NCBI GenBank assembly: GCA_028753945.1
Contig: JAPNXP010000001.1
Span: 4,578,501-4,642,500, forward strand
DNA length: 64,000 nt
Source of the DNA: Hexactinellida sp. DTS-2022
Taxonomy: Eukaryota > Porifera > Hexactinellida
Reading direction: 5' to 3'
The notes beneath the pieces are model-generated. The model was given only the letters and a program-made list of their open reading frames with translations. It did not search any database and had not been told where the DNA came from. The translations under genes and the position numbers were made by a program. Positions 46,001 through 56,733 of this stretch are shown one piece after another. Within the stretch, counting starts at the first letter, position 1. Every line of letters begins with the position of its first letter.

Positions 46001-46317
46001 ATGGCGTCTCCTTTAATTGCCGAAACAATCCGAAGCAAGAGAGGTAAAGATAAACTTGTTATATTCAGATTAATTTATACATTAAATAGAGCTACTGAAG
46101 AATCCAGCACTGGGTGTGTAAGAAACGCGGGCAATGCAAAGCACGATTGACCACCAGCCATGAATTAGCTATCGTGAACCCTATTGATATTATAGAGATT
46201 CAAGAAAGTCACACGCATAGTTCTGACAAACCACGCATTGAAATGGTGAAAGGCTACAACTAAATGAAGGAACGTGCTAGCCAAATTTCCGAGGAAAGTA
46301 CTCGATCTATTTAACTG
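46001..46317 (+). pseudogene. MULE transposase N-terminal part, FLYWCH domain
   Basis: The frame opens with an ATG (MASPLIAETIRSKRGKDKLV) and, through frameshifts, gives a FLYWCH-like zinc domain (RATEESST, RGQCKARLTTSHE) and KATTK..KERASQISEESTRSI. FLYWCH plus MULE is a known transposase layout. Dead: several shifts and stops. Confidence 0.7.
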
Positions 46318-46575
46318 AAATTTATGATATTTGATTTTTTTTCATTTTACCAAACATTGTTGCCGTCATCATTAAATGGCGCCTAAATAGCTTAACCACA
46401 AATCTGAGATTCTCAAAAGTGGTTCTAATGGACTCGCAATGGTTGATTACCCCATATACAACCCAAATAACAACTATAGGAGGCATAGTTTATCCTAGAA
46501 TGAAAATTAGAAACTGGCCTCTTTGTTTTATGGCCTTCTCGGCGACATATATAGCCGTATATTAAGTAGGCCATG
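46318..46575. mobile_element. Single arm of a CATGGCCTAC-family MITE
   Basis: One arm ending CCGTATATTAAGTAGGCCATG at 46575; the partner arm is missing and about 60 codons of the MULE frame are absent at this place, so a deletion followed or accompanied insertion. Confidence 0.8.
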
Positions 46576-46794
46576 GTTTGGCACACCTAAAATGGTTTCA
46601 ATTCTCTCGGCATCTCAAAGTTGGTATGCTGATGGAACATTTAAAGTAGCACCTCAACAGTTCTATAAACTTTACACCATTCTAGCCGAAAAAGATGGGT
46701 TTATCTTCCCTTGCATATATGCACTACTGACACACAAAAAACGAATTCACTTACAACAGGATGTTCAGAAAATTGAACCAGAATTGAATCCTTC
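46576..46794 (+). pseudogene. MULE transposase, central part
   Basis: Reads SASQSWYADGTFKVAPQQFY then KLYTILAEKDGFIFPCIYALL, the start of the MULE catalytic domain with its first Asp (ADGTF). It is cut at ELNPS by P copy 2 and continues after 51124. Confidence 0.85.
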
Positions 46795-46844
46795 CATAGC
46801 CTACTCTATAAAAGGCCAGACAGTAAATAGCAGGGATGAAGACT

Positions 46845-47345
46845 CAGGGTTGTATCAACTCATTTTGAGTTGGCAAAACAACTCATCTTTTGTCTGCCAA
46901 CTCATTCAAATTTCCTTCGCCAACTCATTCAACTCATTCATTTTGAAATTACCAACTCATTCAAATCATTCAAGAAAATGAGTTGATTCTCCCAACTCAT
47001 TTTTTATTAATCTAATTGTAACTAACGTATATCTTAAATCTTCAGTTTATTAATACATTTACAGCTGCATAGGTCGGCTCTCAAAAGTGATCCGGCCAAA
47101 TTTGGATCTCCCTGGGCATTAATGTTACGACAAAGTGAAAGTTGTCTGGCCATGGTCGGAAGTAGGTTTGTATCAACTCATTTTGAGTTGGCAAAACAAC
47201 TCATTTTTTGTCTACCAACTCATTCAACTCATTCATTTTGCAGTCACCAACTCATTCAACTCATTCATTTTGCTGTTACCAACTCATTCAACTCATTCAG
47301 GAAAATGAGTTGATTCTGCCACTCAAAATGAGTTGATACAACCCT
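46845..47345. repeat. Paired hAT-like MITEs, GTTGTATCAACTCATTTTGA family
   Basis: Two units starting (CAG)G(G)TTGTATCAACTC and ending GAGTTGATACAACCCTG, with arrays of CAACTCATTCAACTCATTCA between. A GC patch with TGGCCATGGTCGGAAG separates them. GGAAGTAG on both sides of the second unit fits an 8-bp duplication. Present only in copy 2. Confidence 0.7.
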
Positions 47346-49562
47346 GGGAAGTAGTAAGTGGACTTTTTCTATATTACAATATAACAATATTGTATTTAAA
47401 TTTTAAAGTTATGTTTCCCTATAGACATAACTGATATTATTTACCCCTTATTGAGAAACTATAAGAAACTCTATCCGCGTATTTTAATCATAGTATAAAT
47501 ACACACAAAATCAACAATTACAAATTAGAACGACACACACGATCATCTACAGTTGTCCAATGTAAATCTAACATCCTCCCATCTTCTCTCTCTGACATTT
47601 GGACTTGACTTCAATCTGGCTTCACTTCTGAGCGGACAATAACTAAAACAAACAACAATAAACAAGTCTGAACAAATCTATGAAAACTTCTTTAATTTAC
47701 GCTTTTCAATTGCTCTTGAACTTACTAATGAGTTGTAATTTTTAATTTTTTTTGCGATAATACAATTTGCTGCAGTAAATATAAGTTGGCGCACGATCTT
47801 CCACCTACAAGTATCGCAATTAACACATTTACATCTCCAAACATCATCGTCACCAATTTCTCCTATGAAGATTAATGTGAGTTGTACAAGAATCTCTCTA
47901 GATGAACCTTCTACAAGTTTAGTCAATTGGTTGTCATCACTTTCAATTAGAACGAATATTTTCCACAGAATAATTACAACAGAAAGAAGCGGTTCAGATG
48001 AATACTTCAGTCGACCACGATCTGTTAAATGGAGGAGCTTAAACTCCGAAGGAAAGTCAAGATCGAATATAAACTCTTTATCAAATGTCAAGGTATCAAG
48101 GCAGACATGACAAGGTTGGTGATGTTTCAAGTGTTTGTGAACTGCATAACCTGCGATAAAGGCTAAAGATTGAAGAATTTGTGTATTACATTCGATGGAT
48201 GATAAATCGCCTATATCTTCAAGGAACGGATCTAAAATTATATAGTCATCATGATCAGGATTAATAAAATCTGGGGTAGAAAAGGATTTGACGAATGTCT
48301 GAATGGATAAGGAAGAGTCCGATTGCTGAGAAAAAATATTCAAGACAGTGGATAGCTTGAGACGACGTTCGGTTTCTAGAATTTGTAGATAAGATATATG
48401 GTAATTCGACCCCGACATCATACGATATAGTCCAAAATGATGTTCAAGCGGATCTGTTTGCAAAAAGGAAGATAGAACGTATGAAAACCCACAATTTTGA
48501 ATTAAATGGTTAGTGATTTCGGGTAGTGCATTGCATGCGTGCTTAACACTAGTAAATGTTTGTTTGCTCAATTTTCCTAGTTTCCCAGGTAACGCTTCCC
48601 AAGCATCTAACCAAAATGCTAAACGAGTCAAGTATAAGAATATTTCATCATTAAGAATCAAAGGGTTCGAGAGGCTATCGTTTAAACGGATACCCTTAAA
48701 CGGTGTATTGATGTTGAATATTTTCCATAATGAAAGAAGGATACATATGAAGTCAGAAGTATTCTTACGATATTCAGGTAACCGAGATTCGTCTAGAATT
48801 CTTAGAGCAGCTAGTGTTAATTCGTTAACGACCTTCAGGACCAATTTGACATTTTGTCGTTCTATAGCAGAAGGAAAACAAGCTTTCATGGTAAGATGGG
48901 GGGCTAGTTTAGCTAAACTTTGACTTTCCGAGTTATAAAGAAGACGTATATCTTGGAAGCAAGCTGAATGGACTTTAAGAGGATATTGGCAATAATCAAC
49001 TGCAAAATTTTCGAGATTTGGATATTGAAATGTTTTCTCAAAATCTTTCTGATTTAGCCAATTGTTGCGAATACTCTTCAATATATGAACAAAGTCAAAC
49101 GTAAGGAATAGAATTCTGTGATTGTCAACAGGGTGAGGCACTTTAATCTCCAGCTTATTATTGAGAGAAAACAATTTAAAGAGATTAACGTTCAACGGGT
49201 AGTTATCAGTTGCTATAACTTGAACGCTCAAACCACAATGATCAATATCGATAATGCAAGATTTTATGATAGGAAATATTTTTTCGGCAGAGATAGATGC
49301 GCATGGTAGCAAACGAGAAATACAAGACCACTTTTTATGAAGACTGGATACCATAACTGCGAAAACTGTTCTCGTTGGATCTTCAGGATTTAAGTTTGGG
49401 CCATATACCTTTCCACTTTTGTAAGATATTTCCGATTTGACATGTATCTCATCCATTTGAATAATTACATTCCGTTCCTGAGGAGTAAAGGACGAAGTAG
49501 CCTGTCTAAGATATGCACAAAAATCATTCTCGAGACAAAAAGAAGAATATAGATTCTCCAAT

Positions 49563-49715
49563 GTATGAGGGTTGTATCAACTCATTTTGAGTTGGCAAAA
49601 CAACTCATTTTTTGTATACCAACTCATTCAAATTTCCTTCACCAACTCATTCAACTCATTCATTTTGCTGTTACCAACTCATTCAACTCATTCAAGAAAA
49701 TGAGTTAAACCTTGA
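49563..49715. repeat. hAT-like MITE inside P copy 2
   Basis: Reverse-complement counterpart of 43558-43712. Confidence 0.75.
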
Positions 49716-50236
49716 AGATATCTATAGCTAGCAGGAGATATGAGATGAGTTTTAATAGCCAATATTTGTGTAATTACTAATTACATTATACCTTCTTCTG
49801 TTTTTTGGGATAAGTGTATTATCTAACTGACAAATGATAAATTGAAGCTTTTCTAAATCGGAAGAATGTATTTCAACCCCGCCATTTTGTTTTATATCAG
49901 AAATTGCCTCAATAATGTCTTCTTTGGCTCGATGTATATGATATTCATGACAGTTGTTAATATACTTAGATGTGTATTTCGAGGATATTTCGCAAAGAAT
50001 TGATTGAATTTCTCGGATATCAGTTATTGAGTTGGCAGTAATAGAAATATTTTGTCCATTCGCAAAAGCATTTGCGGATAGAAAACAATTAATTTCAAGA
50101 TAGAGCCAGAGGTCGACTGATATATTCCGTTCTATCAGACTGGGGAGAATAAATGTGGCAAGATTATCACGGTACCATACTAACCAATTATTAGGTAAAG
50201 AAACGAGAGTCAACTTATCTTTTAGATCCTGTAGAG

Positions 50237-50372
50237 CAGAGATTCCCAACCTTTTTCAACCGTGGACCCCCTATAGTAAATATTAGACCTTCTGTGGACC
50301 CCCTCCCATTGTCCGTAATACATCCTGTGGACCCCCTACAGCCTTCGGTGGACCCCAGGTTGGGAACCACTG
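50237..50372. repeat. hAT-type MITE inside P copy 2
   Basis: Counterpart of 42909-43044, 136 bp, flanked by CTGTAGAG on both sides. Confidence 0.9.
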
Positions 50373-50902
50373 CTGTAGAGTATTGATCTTGTACTTATAT
50401 GTTTCCTCTGTCTCAGTAATCAAACTCATCTGTATGGTTTTATTCAGCAATTCCTCTTCCTTTGAGTCGTATGACAAGCGAGTCCGCTTCGTTTTCGATG
50501 TTGTTGAATAATAAGATGGACATCCAGGCAGCAAACATGGAACATCGCCTTCTTTCAACTTAGGCCTGTCACGAGATACTTCTGTGAACGTCCCGTCTCC
50601 TTTGGGTACTTTATGCGTCGCTTCTATGTCTTCTTCCCTGAAATGTTTAATTAATACACACTCGCACTACCTTCATGTCAGCAATATCATCACGACGTAG
50701 AGCCCGGATCCAAGCTTTTTCAGTTCAGGTGGATTTGTTGGCATTTTGAAAACGGTAACTCGGTCGTCTGACTCGTAGTAGTTACTCTGGCAGCCCGGAG
50801 CTGAACAACTGTTCGGCATATTGAACGTAAGAATTAGTATCTAATAGTTTGCTAAAAATTATGGTTGGTTATAAATGCCCACTTACTACTGCATCCCTGG
50901 TA

Positions 50903-51076
50903 CAGTAGATGTCGGATATAAGCACACCGGTTATAAGAACTTATCGGATATAAGCACACTATGTTGGAAAACGGTTGCCATATACCCTGTATAATTTATG
51001 TCGGTTATAAGAACATGCCGGTTATAAGCACCTTAAGTGCAGTTCCCGACGTTGTGCTTATAACCGGCATCCACTG
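50903..51076. repeat. Mariner-type MITE, complete copy
   Basis: 174 bp, ends CAGTAGATGTCGGATATAAG and CTTATAACCGGCATCCACTG with TA on both sides. Absent from P copy 1, so a late insertion. Confidence 0.85.
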
Positions 51077-51123
51077 TACTACATTTCAACTTTACTGTCT
51101 GGCCTTTTATAGAGTAAGCTATG

Positions 51124-51885
51124 ATCCATCGTATACATATAATGGTAGATTTCGAAAAAGCAACAATGAATGCATTGTAGGAACAATTCATTGCTGTAGT
51201 ATCTGGTTGTTTCTTTCATTTTTTCCCAAATATCTTTGGAAAATACAATCATTGGGGCTAATAACACAGTATATGGATGATCCAGAGTTCGCTATATATA
51301 TATATATATATAATACTATATATATATTATAATACTTCCCAGTCTCGCATTTGTTCGGAAATGAAGTATGTGATTGTTTCACTTTACTAATGGGTGAATT
51401 TCCGCAAGCTGCAATAGAAGTAGCAACTATTTTGAAACAAATTACGTCGGCAAAAAAGTTACCGGACCAAACTAGAAAGGTTCCTCCATTTTCCATGAGG
51501 TTTTGGAAAATGCATGCACGCGTATTGAATCTAACAGCTAGTCAAACAATTATGCTGAGGGATGGCATAACGAATTCCAGTCTGGCATTTCTATTCATCA
51601 TCCAAGTTTCCCTAAATTGATGAATTGCAATGGGAACAATCGCTTCAAGACGCTAAATATAAAATATGTAAAATGGGAGAGTGGAGTTATACCTAAACAA
51701 TCCAAATTTAGTAAGGATAGGACTGAAAGACTGTTTAATTTAGTATCGAATTATCAAATTCGAGATAGCATATGTATTAAAGAGGCATCGCTCATAATTT
51801 TACATTATAAGTTATATTTGCATTTTTATAATTATTCTAATTATATTTCCTCTTTAATTATTATATCCTCATTTCCTATCTAGTT
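51124..51885 (+). pseudogene. MULE transposase C-terminal part
   Basis: Continues from ELNPS with YT-MVDFEKATMNAL-like, then HFFPN(I)-like and YMDDPEFA in broken frames, then MGEFPQAAIEVATILKQI and VPPFSMRFWKMHARVL, and finally KWESGVIPKQSKFSKDRTERL. An (AT)n run at 51294-51330 lies in the gap. This fits the D/E region and C-terminal end of MULE transposases. Confidence 0.75.
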
Positions 51886-51958
51886 AATTATTATACATTC
51901 ACTGTTTCCCTCAACTAAATTTGTAAATTACACTAACAAAACATTGGGCGACGAAAGT

Positions 51959-52643
51959 TCCGTCATTCATAACGTAAAATCACTTTAAATTATTTTACTG
52001 GTATAAAACAGATAAAGCCATAGGCGCCGAAAGGTCTTCCCCATGGCTGAAGAAACAGTCAGAGAGGGTATACCCCTGCTGGTCAGTAACCTAAATCCAT
52101 ATTGGCTGAAAACACTCGTCTGAGAGAGATTTTGAAAAAATGAATATTAAATAAATCAAGCATTGTCATTAACAAAATGATTAAACCCAAATGCATAGAG
52201 CAGCCGAAGACACTATAAAACAGAGGAACAAGAAACTGATCACACCCACCCAGTTCTTATAGATTTCTCATACTTACCGACAATGTTATGAATAGTGCAA
52301 AACTTATATCTTGCAATAACTCATTAAGTCCTTTGGTGGTAAGTGGGAAAGAGAATTCAAAAAGTAAGTATTCAGGAAATTGATGATCTCAGTTGGTATC
52401 ACTGACCACACTGAAAATTGTTAGACTTAACCAACTTCCCTTCTATATTAATAAATGAATAACTAACAACGTAAATTAATAAATATTGAGAATTATGGAA
52501 AATAAAAATATAGAAGAATTATGGAAAAATATGTTTTATGTAAGGAAGTGATAAGGAGAGCTAGAGAAAGTTAGTTTCTAACTAATTTATAATACCAATA
52601 AATTTATAAATATTTCATTGTACTTCATAGCAATACAGTATTA
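51959..52643. other. Intergenic, no element recognised
   Basis: AT-rich. CATAGGCGCCGAAAGG near 52019 resembles the end of the 56569 MITE. It is the 3' flank of the deaminase gene. Confidence 0.3.
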
Positions 52644-53543
52644 TTAAACCTTCCTGGGGTACTTTAGCCTTTTTGAAATATCTTTTTTGCCTTTCGGTTG
52701 TTTTACATTAACGATGGTCTTTTTAATTGATCGAGTAGGTTTCTTAGGTGGAGGTGTTGAAACTTTTACCTTAGATTTCGGTAATTTTATCACCAATTTA
52801 GTAATGTAAGATTTAATACCTTTGGGGTAAATTGATATATAGTGAACTTTTTCCCAACTAAATAAACGCATGTACACGTCATAGTCCGCTCGAAAAAACT
52901 CATGGCTTATTAAGACATCAAAACCGCTTTTGGAATTCTTTTCATGATCAAATTCTTCGAGCAAACCTCTGAATTTGTTAATACAACGCCGATCTAATTG
53001 AACCATCTCGTCGACATTGTCAGCCGATATTTCTTCTGGTTTTGGAACCATTTTATACACGATTAATGGACACATTATAACAACAATACCATACTGTATC
53101 AATTCAATTACCCATTTGCTAAATACTTCCGTAGTTTCATCAATTTCCAGCTCACCACAAAACAAATTAGAGAAAAACAAAATAAAACGAAAAGGAACGT
53201 TTCGAATCAAACTTTTTATTCCTAAGAGATGTTGAGTAATAGGTCCTTGACATTTAGAGCATGGGCTATTATTTATTCGCATGTTAAGATCAAATATAAC
53301 AGACTGGTCTCTGGGATCATAATGAGTTGGAAGTTCATGCTTAAGTTCGTTGGTCACAAACTCAAGAGCAGTTAACTCAGCATGAATACCCTCATGAGGC
53401 TTAGAATAGCGAGTGCACAGCTGCCTATCTCCGTTTATACTTCTAAGGTAAGTAGATATCCTACATAGAGTGGTAGGCTGATCGCATTGTAACCAAAAAT
53501 ACTTCTGCTCGAAAGGGGGAAATTCACGAATATAAGGAAACAT
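52644..53543 (-). CDS. Probable AID/APOBEC-like zinc deaminase
   Basis: 299 residues, one exon, ATG at 53543, stop TAA. It has HAE at 54-56 and NSPCSKC with Cys 95 and Cys 98, the zinc-dependent deaminase signature in which Glu 56 would be the proton shuttle. The 38-residue gap between Glu and the first Cys is longer than in vertebrate AID. After the zinc site come a strand FRFILFFSNLF, a helix EVFSKWVIELIQY and a strand GIVVIMCPL; a helix between parallel strands 4 and 5 is the topology of the AID/APOBEC and TadA-type branch, and SNLF sits where LYY-type residues lie in AID/APOBEC. The N-terminus FWLQCDQPTTLCRISTYL is in place of strand 1. The last 50 residues are Lys/Pro-rich (VSTPPPKKPTRSIKK, KGKKDISKRLKYPRK), suited to nucleic-acid binding. 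Substrate is unknown. A nucleotide or tRNA deaminase is the alternative. It is the only intact gene between the MULE/P cluster and GGT. Confidence 0.65.
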   Translation of the reverse strand: MFPYIREFPPFEQKYFWLQCDQPTTLCRISTYLRSINGDRQLCTRYSKPHEGIHAELTALEFVTNELKHELPTHYDPRDQSVIFDLNMRINNSPCSKCQGPITQHLLGIKSLIRNVPFRFILFFSNLFCGELEIDETTEVFSKWVIELIQYGIVVIMCPLIVYKMVPKPEEISADNVDEMVQLDRRCINKFRGLLEEFDHEKNSKSGFDVLISHEFFRADYDVYMRLFSWEKVHYISIYPKGIKSYITKLVIKLPKSKVKVSTPPPKKPTRSIKKTIVNVKQPKGKKDISKRLKYPRKV

Positions 53544-53731
53544 TGTTCTAGTGAATGATAGGAATAAGTAATAAGCTAAGAATCAGCATCCTAGAACAAC
53601 CTTTATACTTAAGATTTTATATCATCACTTTGTTAATTCACCTATACAAAAGTATGCAACTGATTCCCGTTACTATGAATTTCCGGATAAAACGAACAAA
53701 TTTAGATGGTCCTCTGGTGTTCGCATTACGA
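53544..53731. promoter_or_regulatory. Upstream flank of deaminase gene
   Basis: AT-rich 190 bp between the deaminase ATG and a MITE; the probable core promoter is here or beyond the MITE. Confidence 0.25.
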
Positions 53732-54153
53732 GAGTACACGTTTTTTTTTTTATAAGGAACACCTTTATAAGGATCTCCAGGCTGAGAATTGGCAATAAAT
53801 TAAGGAACTCTTAAGGAACTGCCCAGCCTGAGATTATAAAACCATAAATAATATACCTATCATAGTATCATTTATTAATATATCAAGAATAATTCAACAT
53901 CGTCTATATCTTCCTTTGATATATAATCAATTGTATCATCTTCAAATACTACTTTAAACTCATCAAGCCTACTGTTAAAATGTTAATAATCAGTTAATTA
54001 AGTAATTGAATACGTAGGTACCTTCTTACTAAGCAATATTTCGAGCCCAAGAAAATAAGGAACCAATAAGGAACTTTGAGGTTGAAATTGGCAAAAAAAA
54101 TAAGGAACTTCAGCCTGAAGTTTGAATTAGGGTTCCTTATTTTTAAAAAACGT
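53732..54153. repeat. MITE with ATAAGGAAC ends
   Basis: Left CGTTTTTTTTTTTATAAGGA and right GGTTCCTTATTTTTAAAAAA CG are inverted. Interior repeats AAGGAACT(C)T and the pair AGCCTGAGA/TCAGCCTGAA. Duplication not certain. Confidence 0.55.
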
Positions 54154-54506
54154 GTAATGTACTCAAAAGTTAATCAAGATTGCGACTACTGATAATTAGT
54201 TACAGGCAACAATTATAATTAATATAAAACTGAAGATTTGTCTTCATAATCGGAGGTTGATAAATAAATTTATTGATTGCAATTTCCATAATGGAAGTTA
54301 GGTTTCTCGAAACTAACAGCAGTCTCAAACAAGTTAATTAAAAAAGAGAATAAATAGAGATAGGTTAAATTCCAAATAGGTTTGTGAAAAGTTTGTATGT
54401 GTGTAAATTAGTGATACGAATGTAGAGCACTACCAATTAAATATTCAATACATATAATTTCAAGAATGGAATAAATATAAAGATGCTATTACTGATATCT
54501 GAAAGA
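54154..54506. other. Intergenic, 3' flank of GGT
   Basis: AT-rich with no feature; 3' untranslated region of the GGT gene expected. Confidence 0.3.
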
Positions 54507-55800
54507 TTAGAAAACAGGTCTTCTACTAGTTTGGAACGCCGGGCCCCCTCCCTTCCTCGGATCACTCGCTGCCCACACCTCGCTCCTCTGAGTCAATATA
54601 GCATTTGCTGCGCTGTTCGCATCATCAGAGACAATTATCCCATCTACTCCACTGTATATCTCAGTTAGAATATCCAATGCTGGCTTAGGAAATCCACTCT
54701 CTATGTAGATTGCCTGCGGGATCAGCTGGGTGTGAAAGCGCTTGGTGGCGACGGCAGCCTCAGGGTACATGCCGAAAGACAGAATATCCAATATAACCTG
54801 AACAACAGAGGTTATGATGCGAGAGCCCCCTGAAGCGCCGGTAAGTGCATGCGCCACGTACTCTTTTCCCGTTATGCCCTCGTCTAGAACGATAGTTGGA
54901 GACATTGAAGATTGAGCACGTTTTCCAGGCTGTATAAAGTTGTTAGGGGTAGGGGGTAAGTCGAAGTGGTTAGTTGTGTTGGGAGTGGAAAAATCATCCA
55001 TGTCGTCATTCAGAATAATGCCGTACTTTGGGACGATTAGTGCGGACCCAAAATAGAGATTGAGACTCGTCGTGACAGATACAGCCATGCCGTCTTTGTC
55101 CAACACAGAAATGTGTGTGGTCCCATGGTTGCTGACTGGAGAACTAATAACTCCGTAGTGACTAGGGTCGTATGTTCTATCTGTAATCTTAGCTTGCACT
55201 CTCTTCCCAGTCTCCTCTTTCATTAGGTCAGCTACCAACTGAGTCAGGTTCTGATCCGTTACAAAGAGAGGGTCTCCGAATTGCATTCGTTCTGCAAAGG
55301 TGTATTTGGATGCTTCAATGATTCTGTGATAGTCCCAGCCTGTGGGAGTAGAGTTGAATTGTTGGCTGTTGAGAATATTAAGGCAGTAGAGAGCTGCAGG
55401 ACCTCCAGAGGGCAGAGGGGCAGAGATCAGCTTGTAGTCTTTGTATACAGTGCTGATGACAGATTTGTTGAGTGCAGTATAAGCCTCTAAGTCTTCCACG
55501 GTTATAATGCCTCCGTGTTCCTGTACATAGATCGCTATCTCCTTAGCAATGTCTCCCTTATAGTACCCATCTGCTCCCTCAGTCTGAATAATCCTCAATG
55601 CCTTGGCTAGAGACGGGCGCTTCAGTATATCGCCTGCTTGCAGAGGCGTACCGTCCGGTCTAGCGAACTCTTGGAGGTAGATTGTGTTTTTTGATAAATG
55701 ATCTTTATGATCTTGTAGACTCGAGGCGAGGTAAGACGATACAACTGTTCCATTCTTAGCTGCTTCAATGATTGGCTGGAATAGCTCTGCCCATCGCAAC
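54507..55800 (-). CDS. Gamma-glutamyltransferase, exon 2 (catalytic)
   Basis: Starts after TTCCAAG|G in phase 2 with RLRWAELFQPIIEAAKNG and runs to TAA at 54507. GGT cleaves the gamma-glutamyl bond of glutathione and transfers it to amino acids or water outside the cell. HGTTHISVLDKDGMAVSVTT carries the autoprocessing and catalytic Thr (about 406 of the 609-residue product), which becomes the first residue of the small subunit. Other family marks: SAPLPSGGP, SSMSPTIV(L), and GASGGSRI. Length and order are normal and no damage is seen. Confidence 0.92.
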
Positions 55801-55969
55801 CTTGGAATTAAAATTGGAATCAGAGAAATTAGAAAACCAGAATAATTGGAAATGTGTCAACTCTAAATACAAGTACGTAAGCCTAAAACATGTATTGCGA
55901 CCAAAAGTGGTCAGAGAGCCAATTTTGGTATAAAAGGAACGAATACGAGTTTGGATACTTAAAACATAC
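55801..55969. other. GGT intron, 169 bp
   Basis: GTATGT donor and TTCCAAG acceptor, phase 2 on both sides. Reading across gives KKYGR-LRWAELFQP, the expected GGT wording. Confidence 0.9.
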
Positions 55970-56505
55970 CTGCCGTATTTCTTGTGTGCTTCTTCCATCC
56001 CCCTGAGCTCCCCAGGCACAGCAACAGATAGCCCTCCCTTCTCCGAGGCGTTATTTGGCTTCCCCACAAACATGTCTCTGCTCGCAGCCAGCGGAGCTCT
56101 CTCTCTGAAGTCAAACGTAGTCATATCTTTTGCGTTGTTGAATACAACCATGAACCCACCGCCTCCTATCCCGCTGTACTGCGGGCTGTACAGTCCCATG
56201 CACAGCATTGTCACGATGGCAGCGTCTACAGCAGACCCTCCCTTGTTCATGGCATCTAATCCCATCTGAGAGCAGTTGGACACGTCGCATACGACAGCTC
56301 CTGAATGTATCACCTCGGCGCTCAGTACAAGGATATTGATAACCATACTGGTCGTCAGAAGAATAGCGAATACCACAAAAATGACTGTAATGATGAACAA
56401 GCCATCGATCCGTTTTCTCAGTGCTCTAGGAAGAAAGTTATATACCCTATGAATGCTTCTAGTGCCCTGCTGCCCACCCTCAAGTTTATAATACTTGTCA
56501 CTCAT
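55970..56505 (-). CDS. Gamma-glutamyltransferase, exon 1 (signal anchor and N-terminal part)
   Basis: Start chosen at the ATG at 56505 (MSDKYYKLEGG); the open frame further upstream leads into a MITE. A short basic cytoplasmic end (RALRKR) precedes one hydrophobic anchor (GLFIITVIFVVFAILLTTSM), giving the type II membrane layout of animal GGT. Then come the AVVCDVSNCSQMGLDAMNKG, GGSAVDAAIVTMLCMGL and GIGGGGFMVVF blocks, and DFRERAPL with the Arg that holds the gamma-glutamyl carboxylate. Ends KKYGR at the intron. Confidence 0.9.
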
Positions 56506-56568
56506 TGTATCTAGTTCTAGTTGCCAGATATAAATATGCGGAACTAAAGGCAAATAGGATTGTACAGT

Positions 56569-56733
56569 CATAGGCGCCAAATTCCCTTTTTTTCGGGGTC
56601 GGACCCCCCCAACCTTTAAGGTTGGGGGGTCTGATCCCATTAGGATCACCCCAATTTCCAATTAAGACCCCCCCCAATTTCCAATTAGGACCCCCAAACT
56701 TTTGGTGTCCGGCCTCAAAAGTTGGCGCCCATG
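56569..56733. repeat. hAT-type MITE in the GGT 5' flank
   Basis: 165 bp, ends CATAGGCGCCAA and TTGGCGCCCATG, perfect 8-bp duplication TGTACAGT. The interior has a GGTTGGGGGGTC/GGACCCCCCCAACC palindrome. It sits 64 bp upstream of the GGT start codon. Confidence 0.9.

Larger units (their letters stand above)
47678..50819 (-). pseudogene. THAP/P-element transposase, broken (copy 2)
   Basis: Same layout and the same lesions as copy 1: ATG of the THAP finger at 50819, identical A-loss shift, small intron, hAT MITE, second shift and GAGTTG-rich MITE. The final 627-codon frame (47678-49561) has the identical translation to that of copy 1. Shared lesions show both copies descend from one already broken element, so movement needed a transposase supplied in trans. 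Confidence 0.85.
46795..51123 (-). mobile_element. P-type (THAP) DNA transposon, copy 2
   Basis: 4329 bp, opposite orientation to copy 1, ends CATAGCCTACTCTATAAAAG and CTTTTATAGAGTAAGCTATG, flanked by ATCCTTC and ATCCATC (6 of 7). Longer than copy 1 because of added MITEs at 46845-47345 and 50903-51076, and it lacks about 110 bp near its 5' end that copy 1 has. Confidence 0.9.
42002..51958 (+). mobile_element. MULE transposon remnant hosting two P-type elements
   Basis: Left edge CGGAACTTTCGTCGC (with further copies of ACTTTCGT within 60 bp) and right edge GCGACGAAAGTTCCG are inverted and enclose the MULE reading frames. Removing the two P-type elements, their 7-bp duplications and one MITE arm leaves about 1.6 kb, near the size of a small MULE. 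A flanking duplication was not seen, so the borders are moderately sure. Confidence 0.6.

Noticed and set aside
56506..56661. Longer N-terminus for GGT
   Set aside because: The open frame upstream of the ATG at 56505 reads into the 56569-56733 MITE; the downstream ATG is followed by a normal type II anchor.
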